The notes beneath the pieces were generated by a model. It did not search any database. It was given only the letters and a program-made list of their open reading frames with translations, and was not told where the DNA came from. From Thermosynechococcus sp. CL-1 (lineage in GTDB: Bacteria; Cyanobacteriota; Cyanobacteriia; Thermosynechococcales; Thermosynechococcaceae): 64,000 nucleotides of DNA. The stretch is from NCBI RefSeq assembly GCF_008386235.1, contig NZ_CP040671.1, positions 2,296,001 through 2,360,000 of the forward strand, given 5' to 3'. Positions 1-6,707 of the stretch are shown in pieces. Each line of letters begins with the position of its first letter. Within the stretch, counting starts at the first letter, position 1. The position numbers were made by a program, and so were the translations under genes.

Positions 1-563
1 CGGAACCTCGGCAGATTACCCTCGAATTCGCCAGTCAACCCCTCTATATTGAAGCCTATCCCTGTCCACCTTTGGGGGATCCCGCGTACCTCACCTATGA
101 AATTTTGGCACGTCTCCTCAGTGGCGGTCGCACGTCCCGTCTGTACCGTTCCCTTGTCCTAGAGCAAAAACTCGCCCTCAATGTCCAAACCTATGTGGGC
201 TTCCCCGGCAACAAATACCCCAATCGCTTTCTCATCTACGGGGCACCGGCACCGGGTCAAACGACGGCTGCCCTTGCCGCAGGTATTGCCCAAGAACTGA
301 AGGCACTGCAAACTGCCCCCGTGACCCCAGCCGAATTGGAGCGGGTAAAAACCCAACTGCGGATGGAACTGCTGCAAAATCTGATGTCCAATGAGGGCAT
401 GGCCAAACTCTTGGCGGAGTATGCTGTAAAAGGCGGCGGCTGGCAGCAACTCTTTGCCCGTTTAGAGGCCATTAATGACATTACCTCTGCCGATATTCAG
501 CGGGTGGCTCAATCCCTGCAACCGCAGCAGCGAACCGTGGCACAGATTCAAACTCGCCCATGA
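1..563 (+). CDS. M16-family zinc peptidase-like protein, C-terminal part (partial)
   Basis: The frame is open from base 3 and enters the window already coding, so this is the 3' end of a longer gene. About 187 residues are visible. They resemble the C-terminal lobe of M16 (pitrilysin/processing-peptidase-like) proteins: a segment with LSGGRTSRLYRSLV, then a helical domain ending in an ITSADIQRVAQ-type motif. In M16 enzymes the zinc motif HxxEH lies in the N-terminal lobe, which is outside the window, so activity cannot be judged; many cyanobacterial M16 genes occur as pairs of an active and an inactive subunit. The stop codon overlaps the start of cobS by four bases (ATGA), which suggests translational coupling. 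Confidence 0.85.
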   Translation, partial: EPRQITLEFASQPLYIEAYPCPPLGDPAYLTYEILARLLSGGRTSRLYRSLVLEQKLALNVQTYVGFPGNKYPNRFLIYGAPAPGQTTAALAAGIAQELKALQTAPVTPAELERVKTQLRMELLQNLMSNEGMAKLLAEYAVKGGGWQQLFARLEAINDITSADIQRVAQSLQPQQRTVAQIQTRP

Positions 564-1291
564 AGTCCATTTGGATGGAATGGCTGGGGGCGATCGCCTT
601 CTATACCTGTTTGCCCATTCCCCCTAACTGCCCCATGCAATTGGCGGGAGCTGCCAAGTGGTGTCCTTGGGTGGGGCTACTGTTGGCAATGCTTCTCTGG
701 GGGGCGCAGTGGCTGCTGGCACTTTTGCACGTTCCCCCCCTCGTGGCCAGTGTCTTGGTTGTGGCACTTTGGCTAGGATTAACTGGGGGATTGCACTTGG
801 ATGGTGCCATGGACACGGCCGATGGTTTAGCCGTCAGGGATCAACAGCGGCGCCTTGAGGTGATGGCGGACAGTCGAGCGGGGGCTTTTGGCGTCATGGC
901 CGCAATTGTGATCCTGCTCTTAAAAGTCACGAGCTTAAGTAGCTTAGAGAAGGGCGGCGTTTTGGTGTGGGTATTGGTGCTGGGGCGCCTTGCTCAGGTG
1001 TGGGCGATCGCCCGCTATCCCTATTTGAAACCCCAAGGCACGGGTCAGATCCATAAAGCCAGTGGTGTCTTTCCCCGCGATTTTTGGCCGAGTGGTTTAC
1101 TAGTGCTCTTCCTCAGCTTCCTGCTGCCGCTTCCCCTCGGGCAATTACTTTTTGGTTTGCTCTTGATTCTCTTGATCCCGGCATGGTTGCAGTGGCAGTT
1201 GGGCGGTCACACGGGGGATACCTATGGTGCGGTTGTTGAGTGGACGGAAGCCTTGATGTTGGTTGCCTTGACGGTGGGATCGGTCAATTGA
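560..1291 (+). CDS. cobS: Adenosylcobinamide-GDP ribazoletransferase (cobalamin-5-phosphate synthase)
   Basis: CobS joins adenosylcobinamide-GDP to alpha-ribazole (or its phosphate) in the last part of cobalamin synthesis, at the inner membrane. The 243-residue protein has the usual family length. It carries the family motif GGLHLDGAMDTADGL near residue 75, a GQIHKASG segment near residue 160, and several hydrophobic membrane segments. The start overlaps the M16 gene stop (ATGA). The 3' end overlaps the convergent ComF-like gene by 70 bases. Related B12 genes cobK and cobH lie elsewhere in the window, as does the B12-dependent enzyme NrdJ. In cyanobacteria the product is usually pseudocobalamin; that is family knowledge and is not shown here. 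Confidence 0.95.
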   Translation: MKSIWMEWLGAIAFYTCLPIPPNCPMQLAGAAKWCPWVGLLLAMLLWGAQWLLALLHVPPLVASVLVVALWLGLTGGLHLDGAMDTADGLAVRDQQRRLEVMADSRAGAFGVMAAIVILLLKVTSLSSLEKGGVLVWVLVLGRLAQVWAIARYPYLKPQGTGQIHKASGVFPRDFWPSGLLVLFLSFLLPLPLGQLLFGLLLILLIPAWLQWQLGGHTGDTYGAVVEWTEALMLVALTVGSVN

Positions 1292-1941
1292 TCCGGCAGC
1301 GCCACGGCCACGGTGATGATCCCCAAGACCTTGTAGCCAGCCCCCCGTAATACTGCGGCTGCAGTTCGTGCCGTTGTCCCCGTGGTATAAATGTCATCGC
1401 ACAAAAGGAGCCAGCGCTGGCGTTGCAGACCCCGCCCAAGGCGAAAGGCATTGTCAAGATTGGCTTGGCGTTCTGTGAGTGAAAGCTGAAACATGGACTG
1501 GGTTGCTCTTTGGCGGATTAATCCCACTGGGGCAAGGGGTAGCTCAAGGGCACGGCAAAACCCCTCAGCAATGAGCGCTGCTTGATTAAAGCCCCGGCTC
1601 TGCAATTTATCGCGATGGAGGGGAATGGGCACAATCTGCAACGGGAGGCGTTGGGCGATCTTCGCTTCCAACCAACTCAGGGCTAACCATTGGCCAAACA
1701 GGGCAGCCAGTTCGGGGTGATTGTTGTATTTCATGGTGGCGATCGCCCGCTTGAGGTCTTGCTGATAATACCCCCAAGGAAAAAGGGGGAGACTGCCCCG
1801 CCAGTAGCGTTGGCGTTGGCGCACTTCCCATGACCTTAGCCGCCGTTCACAATCCCTACAGATCGTTTGGGGACTGGCTCGACCGCAACAGGAACAGGGC
1901 TGTTGCCCCAAAAAGGAGGTGAGCGATCGCCACACCAGCAC
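1222..1941 (-). CDS. ComF family phosphoribosyltransferase-like protein
   Basis: The 239-residue protein has the two parts typical of ComF/GntX proteins. The N-terminus has a four-cysteine zinc-ribbon-like segment (CSCC...CRDC, residues about 16-31). The C-terminus is a type I phosphoribosyltransferase domain with a PRPP-binding loop, LLCDDIYTTGTTARTA, near residue 178. ComF homologues act in DNA uptake in naturally competent bacteria, but the substrate is unknown and the cyanobacterial role is inferred. The start is GTG. The last 23 residues or so are read antisense through the end of cobS, giving a 70-base tail-to-tail overlap, and this tail looks unlike the family core. It may be a recent extension after loss of the original stop. 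Confidence 0.85.
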   Translation of the reverse strand: MLVWRSLTSFLGQQPCSCCGRASPQTICRDCERRLRSWEVRQRQRYWRGSLPLFPWGYYQQDLKRAIATMKYNNHPELAALFGQWLALSWLEAKIAQRLPLQIVPIPLHRDKLQSRGFNQAALIAEGFCRALELPLAPVGLIRQRATQSMFQLSLTERQANLDNAFRLGRGLQRQRWLLLCDDIYTTGTTARTAAAVLRGAGYKVLGIITVAVALPDQLTDPTVKATNIKASVHSTTAP

Positions 1942-1953
1942 ACCCCCTAGGTA

Positions 1954-2244
1954 CTAACAGTAGGCACTAATATCCTCATGGCACTCATCCGCCAAATAGC
2001 AGAGGGCACGGTAGCGCAACAGCATGAGCTCCTCGTAAAGGGGATTGAGGTGGCACAGGGGCGGAATGTGAATATGCCATTTTGCAACCACGATATCGCG
2101 TTCAAAGGGACACTGGGCGGGGATCAAGCGGCATAGACGATGCGCTAGCTGGCGATCGTGCACTTCTAGATGCTCTAGCCACTGCCGGACAGGCCACAAA
2201 ATTGTGCGGAGCATGCGTTGCCCCAACGTCAAAATTGTCATCAA
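1954..2244 (-). CDS. Mo-dependent nitrogenase C-terminal domain-like small protein
   Basis: This 96-residue protein matches the small cyanobacterial family named after the Mo-dependent nitrogenase C-terminal domain. The recognisable core is CRLIPAQCPFERDI, HIPPLCHLNPLYEEL and a C-terminal RALCYLADECHED segment. Despite the family name, members are widespread in cyanobacteria that do not fix nitrogen, and their function is not established. Cysteines and histidines are unusually frequent, so metal binding is possible; that is inference. It lies 12 bases upstream of the ComF-like gene on the same strand and may be cotranscribed with it. Confidence 0.8.
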   Translation of the reverse strand: MMTILTLGQRMLRTILWPVRQWLEHLEVHDRQLAHRLCRLIPAQCPFERDIVVAKWHIHIPPLCHLNPLYEELMLLRYRALCYLADECHEDISAYC

Positions 2245-2348
2245 CTCAACACCTCAACTCAATCATTGAAGTTGGCAGCGAAAGCTCCCCTTCCTCAACT
2301 GTTTAAGAAGGCAATTTCAGTTACTTAAAACCCTCTTTTGAGAAGGGC

Positions 2349-2706
2349 AAATGTGTCGCTACATTCGATGGGAAAAAAGTCGTTGTGATTCTGATTTGAC
2401 AGCTCTTAGCGAGGGGCGAAATCCCAGAAAAGTCTCAATGAAAATCGCATCACGATAGACAATCTCCTTGCTTCACAGGGATTTAGTAGTAATGGATACA
2501 TTATTGAATTTAATGATGACTCTGTACCCATCCCTATTTTAGTGACTCCTGTTGAAGTTGACGATGTGGTTTTCCGAAAAGTTGCCCCTAAGCAACCGTT
2601 TTCTTCTCTATCAGTTGTCCGTATAGGGTCGCGCAACTGCCCCCAAGATTTTGGCAGTGCCCTTGTCATTTGCCAGCAGAGACCCCTGCAGCTTGCGAGA
2701 GGGTAA
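2349..2706 (+). pseudogene. Decayed coding remnant, unknown family
   Basis: Between the nitrogenase-domain-like gene and the universal stress gene lie about 550 bases without an intact gene. Two pieces of forward frame look protein-like: 2349-2399 reads CVATFDGKKVVVILI and then stops, and a second frame reads openly from 2410 to the TAA at 2704 with segments such as ITIDNLLASQGFSSNGYIIEF and DDSVPIPILVTPVEVDDVVF. No credible start codon or ribosome binding site opens the second piece, and the frames differ, which fits a gene broken by a frameshift. I do not recognise the family. Confidence 0.4.
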
Positions 2707-2800
2707 TATTTTATTACTTAAAAAGAGAAAAGAACCAAGTAGCGCGACTCCCCCTTCTAAGGTAATCTGCAATTAGAGTCTGGCATCGGGGAGCAACAGC

Positions 2801-3682
2801 ATGTTCAAGAACATATTGATTCCAACAGATCTCCATGATGGTCTCCCCAAACTGACCCACTACCTTGAGGCACTGAAAACAGCGGGTGCTCGCAGGTTGA
2901 TCTTCTTCCATGCCCGCCCCATTGACGAGGATGGCGATAAGCCTCGGCTGCGGGAAAAAAAGCTGCAACAGGCACGCGAATTACTCAAAATCGATGCCGC
3001 AAAAGTTCCAGCGGATCTTAAAGCAGAAGTGATCATCGAAAACCGCCGCCCCGCCGATGCCATTCTGGACACCGTTGAAAAGCATCAAATTGACTTGGTG
3101 CTGGCCAGCCGTCCCATTCGCAATCTCTTGGACGAGAAGCTCTTCGGCAGTACAACCATTGAGGTGCTGCAACGGATTAAAGTGCCAGTGATGATTATGC
3201 GCCCGCAAGTGTTGTGGGTGATGACAACCGCAGAACTGAATCTCCGCTGTCAAAATCTCTTTCGCCACCTACTGGTGCCCTACGACCACAGCCCCTCTGC
3301 CCAACACCTTGTTCAAAAACTGCGGGAAGGCGTGCAAAAGCGCGATCAAACCAGCATTGCTGCACTGACCTTCTGCTGGATTATCAGCGATGCCGGCAAA
3401 GGGGAACTGGGAGTTGGCGAGCAACGTCCGAAGGCTGAAAAAATTCTTGCCGAGCTAAAGCAAGAATTCACAGGCTATGGCCTCAACGTCGAAACTGAGA
3501 TTCGCTTTGGTAGCCCTGTCGTTGAAGCCCAACTCGCTGCCCACGATCGCGACATCTATGGGATTGCCGTTTCCTCTGGTTCCGTCGGTAAAATTTGGGA
3601 GTTATCAATCCCTAGCTTTGCCGGGGAGATCATTCGCCGTTGCGTCTTTCCCGTGATCTATTTCCCGCCCGCTGGTCGCTAA
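2801..3682 (+). CDS. Universal stress protein, two tandem UspA-like domains
   Basis: The 293-residue protein consists of two UspA-like halves. The first (residues 1-135) starts with MFKNILIPTDLHD and ends with the beta strand VPVMIMRP. The second (about 150-290) starts with FRHLLVPYDHSPSAQHLV and ends with CVFPVIYFPP. Tandem Usp proteins bind ATP or act in stress survival in other bacteria. The typical GxxGx9GS ATP motif is not clear in either half here, so nucleotide binding is uncertain. The gene stands alone, with about 550 bases of mostly decayed sequence upstream and a terminator that serves the opposite-strand neighbour downstream. Confidence 0.8.
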   Translation: MFKNILIPTDLHDGLPKLTHYLEALKTAGARRLIFFHARPIDEDGDKPRLREKKLQQARELLKIDAAKVPADLKAEVIIENRRPADAILDTVEKHQIDLVLASRPIRNLLDEKLFGSTTIEVLQRIKVPVMIMRPQVLWVMTTAELNLRCQNLFRHLLVPYDHSPSAQHLVQKLREGVQKRDQTSIAALTFCWIISDAGKGELGVGEQRPKAEKILAELKQEFTGYGLNVETEIRFGSPVVEAQLAAHDRDIYGIAVSSGSVGKIWELSIPSFAGEIIRRCVFPVIYFPPAGR

Positions 3683-3683
3683 T

Positions 3684-3718
3684 TAAAAAAAATAAAGAGG
3701 GGGCAGCAGAACTACCCC
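3684..3718 (-). terminator. Rho-independent terminator for the DUF5132-like gene
   Basis: On the minus strand a 7-bp stem, GGGGTAG paired with CTGCCCC around a 5-base loop, is followed by a T-rich run (CTCTTTATTTTTTTT). It sits 28 bases beyond the stop of the minus-strand gene ending at 3746 and is placed to end that transcript. Confidence 0.7.
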
Positions 3719-3745
3719 AAAGGCATTTCAATTAGGCACTAAAAC

Positions 3746-4060
3746 TTAGCTAATCGTCACTTGGCGGGGTTCCTCAGGCGCGGCGGCCTTTGCTGCTTTT
3801 TGCTCCATCATTTCTGAGCGGGCTTCGGCAACCAAGTCTTGGAAAGACTCACTGGCTTCAGCGACAGCCGTCTGTGCCTTTTCATAGGCTTCAAACGCCC
3901 ACATCAAGCCTGATTTTGCCGCATTGCGAGCTTGCTCTGCCAAGTTGTGACCGGTCATTGAGTCAACGGCACCCACAACGGGGGCAACAGCAACAGCACC
4001 CACCCCAAGGGCAAGCACGGTAAGTGGTTCTAAACCAAGTAACAGGGCTTCAAACTCCAT
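3746..4060 (-). CDS. Small DUF5132-like membrane-associated protein
   Basis: About 104 residues. I chose the ATG at 4060 because it follows a GGAGG ribosome binding site by eight bases and gives a clean N-terminus, MEFEALLLGLEPL; a longer frame adds 15 unlikely residues. Residues about 12-32 form a hydrophobic Ala/Val/Gly-rich helix, followed by an amphipathic Ala/Glu-rich helix likely to form a coiled coil (residues 45-90). This layout resembles cyanobacterial DUF5132 proteins, whose function is unknown. It is a single-gene unit with its own terminator. Confidence 0.7.
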   Translation of the reverse strand: MEFEALLLGLEPLTVLALGVGAVAVAPVVGAVDSMTGHNLAEQARNAAKSGLMWAFEAYEKAQTAVAEASESFQDLVAEARSEMMEQKAAKAAAPEEPRQVTIS

Positions 4061-4161
4061 TCTGCGGCATCCTCCAAAGGAAAAGAAATGATCAGCACAT
4101 CGCACCCATCATAGCAAAGGTGCAGGGAGGGCAACGTCCCCACTGGCTTAATCGCTCCACT

Positions 4162-4209
4162 AAGATTCTTATGCAGGGCTGAGCCAAGATTCTTATGCAG
4201 GGCTGAGCC
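4162..4209. repeat. Perfect 24-bp tandem duplication
   Basis: The unit AAGATTCTTATGCAGGGCTG plus AGCC occurs twice in direct tandem (4162-4185 and 4186-4209) and is followed by a partial third AAAGATT. It lies between two minus-strand genes, just past the stop of the small gene at 4216. It looks like a recent slippage duplication. Confidence 0.9.
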
Positions 4210-4215
4210 AAAAGA

Positions 4216-4428
4216 TTAGCAGAGCTTGAGGGCAGTACTGGGAACCTCATCCCAAGAGGCCACCGTACGCAGGCGCACTTGCCAACCGGCGGCTTTTTGT
4301 TCTGTCGTCAAGTTTTTCTCAAAAGACTGCACACACTCCCTCGCCTGTGCTTCATCACGACAGGCAATACAGGCATAAAGCAGGCCAGAGGGATCAATTT
4401 GCTCGCTCACCCAAATCGTCCTCATCAC
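4216..4428 (-). CDS. Small conserved-looking hypothetical protein
   Basis: A 70-residue protein without a family I can name. It has a mixed alpha/beta character: an N-terminal strand ending in SGLLYACIACRDEAQA, an acidic helix, and a C-terminal strand GWQVRLRTVAS. The coding pattern resembles its neighbours and the reading frame is closed by a normal stop. It is short and soluble-looking, with no signal peptide or membrane segment. Being coding is likely but not certain. Confidence 0.55.
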   Translation of the reverse strand: MMRTIWVSEQIDPSGLLYACIACRDEAQARECVQSFEKNLTTEQKAAGWQVRLRTVASWDEVPSTALKLC

Positions 4429-4506
4429 TCACTCCTTGGCACAGTTTGCCGATGGCACGGAACTATCTACAGCCTAGGCGAAATAGAGAGTGATCGTCAG
4501 CGATTC

Positions 4507-5682
4507 TTAACAGCCCTTTAATAAGGCTCCCAACGCTGCCAACAATTGCGCAATGTGCTCAGAAGTGTGATCGGCTCTTAGGGTGATGCGCAGACGACTA
4601 AAGGGCACGGTCGGTGGCCGTACCGCCGCCACCCAACATCCAGCCTCTTGTAATTTCTGACCCCATTGGAGAACAGTGGCTGGATCCGGAGCAGGCAGGC
4701 AAAAGATGGGGGTCGGTAGCGGACGGGGCAAAACGGGGCAACCCAATTCTTGCAGTCCTTCTTCGAGTTGTTGAATGCGCTCCTCAAGGGCTTGGCGCAG
4801 GGCAGGCTCTGCTTGTAGTTGCTCAAGGGCGGCAAGGGCAGCAGCGGTATCGGCAGGTGAAAGTCCCGTGCTATAGATCCATGTGCTGGCACGGTGTTGC
4901 AAATAGGTGATCAAGGCTTGAGAGCCGGCAATGTATCCCCCTAAACTGCCAAGGGCTTTGCTGAGGGTACCCATTTGAATGACGGTCGAACTCGATTGCT
5001 TCAAGGCGGCTAAGGTACCGGCACCATTAGTTCCCAACACCCCTGTGCCGTGGGCATCGTCCACCAGTACCATGGCTGTGTAGGCTTCGGCTAGCGCCAA
5101 TATCTCCTCTAGGGGGGCAACATCCCCATCCATACTAAAGACACCATCGGTGAGGATAAGACAGCGGCGATATTGGCAGCGATGGGTTTCTAGAAGTTGG
5201 GCAAGGATGGCGACGTTGTTGTGGGGATATTCGTAGAAGACGGCCCGACTGAGGCGAGCACCTTTTTTGAGGCAGGCATGGTTGTAGGCATCCCCTAGTA
5301 CCAAGTCCCGTTGATCCACAAGGGCAGCAATGGTACCGAGATTGGCGGCAGTACCAGAACTAAAGACTAAGGCAGCCTCTGTACCTTTCCACTGGGCGAT
5401 CGCCCGCTCTAGTTGTTCATGAAGACAACGTTGACCACTGAGAAGGCGAGACCCGGTCGCCCCAGTACCCCATTCGTCAATCGCCTTAATGGCGGCTGCT
5501 TTCACCTGCGGATGGTTGGCCAGACCCAAGTAGTCATTGCTGCAAAAGTTAATCAATGGGCGGGGTGGCTCGCCAACACTCACCACTGCCCCCGGTGCGC
5601 TACTGAGAAGGGGTTGGCGATACCAATGGGCACGGTGCAGGGCATCTAGGGCAGGTTCTAGCCACGCAAAGGGATCGCTCAT
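4507..5682 (-). CDS. bioF: 8-amino-7-oxononanoate synthase
   Basis: BioF condenses pimeloyl-ACP (or -CoA) with L-alanine to make 8-amino-7-oxononanoate, the first committed step of the biotin ring pathway. It is a PLP-dependent fold-type I enzyme. The sequence shows INFCSNDYLGLANHP, the aspartate motif VLVDDAHGTGVLG, and the PLP lysine in MGTLSKALGSLGGYIAG. I start at the ATG at 5682 (MSDPFAW, 391 residues), the usual family length. The frame is open further upstream, but that would overlap the response regulator gene. No other bio genes are adjacent, which is common in cyanobacteria. Confidence 0.93.
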   Translation of the reverse strand: MSDPFAWLEPALDALHRAHWYRQPLLSSAPGAVVSVGEPPRPLINFCSNDYLGLANHPQVKAAAIKAIDEWGTGATGSRLLSGQRCLHEQLERAIAQWKGTEAALVFSSGTAANLGTIAALVDQRDLVLGDAYNHACLKKGARLSRAVFYEYPHNNVAILAQLLETHRCQYRRCLILTDGVFSMDGDVAPLEEILALAEAYTAMVLVDDAHGTGVLGTNGAGTLAALKQSSSTVIQMGTLSKALGSLGGYIAGSQALITYLQHRASTWIYSTGLSPADTAAALAALEQLQAEPALRQALEERIQQLEEGLQELGCPVLPRPLPTPIFCLPAPDPATVLQWGQKLQEAGCWVAAVRPPTVPFSRLRITLRADHTSEHIAQLLAALGALLKGC

Positions 5683-5722
5683 TTGAGAAACTTGAGCATA
5701 TTTTAGGAAGACTGGACAAAGT

Positions 5723-6475
5723 CTAAACCAATACGTGGCGGGGCGATCGCGGGGGACGGGAATGGGGTTTATTGCCATTCTGCTGGTAGCGCCCATTCAA
5801 TGCCTCAAGGTGCAGCCGATAGCCCACATTGCGCACGGTTTGAATGAGGCGCGGCTGCTGCGGATCCACTTCGATTTTCTTACGCAAAGATAAGATATGC
5901 GTATCCACGGTGCGGGGGTTGTCAATGCTCTCTGGCCAAGCTCGCCGCAGCAACTCCTGACGACTCAAAGGCGTGCCCCCCATTTGCGTCAGAACATAGA
6001 GTAGGCTAAATTCCTGCGGTGTCAAATCCACTGGCACATTGCGTACCACCACTCGCCGCTGCACTAAATCGACTTGTAACTCACCCAAGTTCAGGACACT
6101 GGGTAAACAGGGGCGTGCTCGCCGTGCCAAGGCCTCGACTCGGGCAAGAAATTCCTGCATCCCAAAGGGTTTGGCCAAGTAATCATCGGCACCCACCCGC
6201 AGCGCCGTCACCACATCCGCTTCATCCTCATGGGCGGAAAGAACTAAAATCAAAACAGTGTTTTGGTAGTGAAGCCAGCGGCATAATTCCAAACCATTGC
6301 CCTCATTCAAGTCCAGATCGAGAACAACCAAATCGGGATGTCGCAGTTGAAATACTTCCTGCCCCTGTTGACAACCACTGGCAAGATGAACGATGTGCCC
6401 CACTTGCTGTAGGTGCCAGCCAAGGAGGGAACGCAGGTGGGGGTTACTTTCAATAATTTCAACGTGCATCAACAT
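5723..6475 (-). CDS. OmpR/PhoB-type response regulator with atypical receiver (NblR-like)
   Basis: The 250-residue protein has a receiver domain (residues about 1-118) and a winged-helix DNA-binding domain (about 125-225, ending RLIQTVRNVGYRLHLE). The phospho-acceptor aspartate is present in LVVLDLDLNEGNGLELC, and the conserved lysine is in DYLAKPFG. The N-terminal acidic pair that binds magnesium in most receivers is replaced by Glu-Ser (EIIESNPH), so control by phosphorylation may be altered. This resembles NblR, the cyanobacterial regulator of phycobilisome breakdown, but I cannot confirm orthology. The C-terminal tail of about 25 residues is basic and proline-rich. The gene is divergent from the FHA/ABC transporter gene across a 230-bp gap. 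Confidence 0.85.
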   Translation of the reverse strand: MLMHVEIIESNPHLRSLLGWHLQQVGHIVHLASGCQQGQEVFQLRHPDLVVLDLDLNEGNGLELCRWLHYQNTVLILVLSAHEDEADVVTALRVGADDYLAKPFGMQEFLARVEALARRARPCLPSVLNLGELQVDLVQRRVVVRNVPVDLTPQEFSLLYVLTQMGGTPLSRQELLRRAWPESIDNPRTVDTHILSLRKKIEVDPQQPRLIQTVRNVGYRLHLEALNGRYQQNGNKPHSRPPRSPRHVLV

Positions 6476-6707
6476 GAATACATCCCCACAACAACGACGG
6501 AGTACAGGAAAAAGAGATTTCTTCTACATGTCTGGGAGAGGGTGCAACAGAGTGGCAATGTCTGGATGAATTGGATGCTAATTTAGCAAATTTAATCCCA
6601 ATGATTTCGTAACGACTAATACTTTAGGGTTTTTTCTTGTTCCTGTAATAGAAAATTCTTACTCTGGCTCTAGTGACAAAATGAAGTGGGGTTTCTAAAC
6701 AAGCGGT

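Noticed and set aside
6480-6610. Open forward frame with CLDELDANLANLIPMIS-like sequence in the gap before the FHA/ABC gene
   Set aside because: About 43 codons are open, but no start codon or ribosome binding site is present and the region is needed as a divergent promoter; probably chance.
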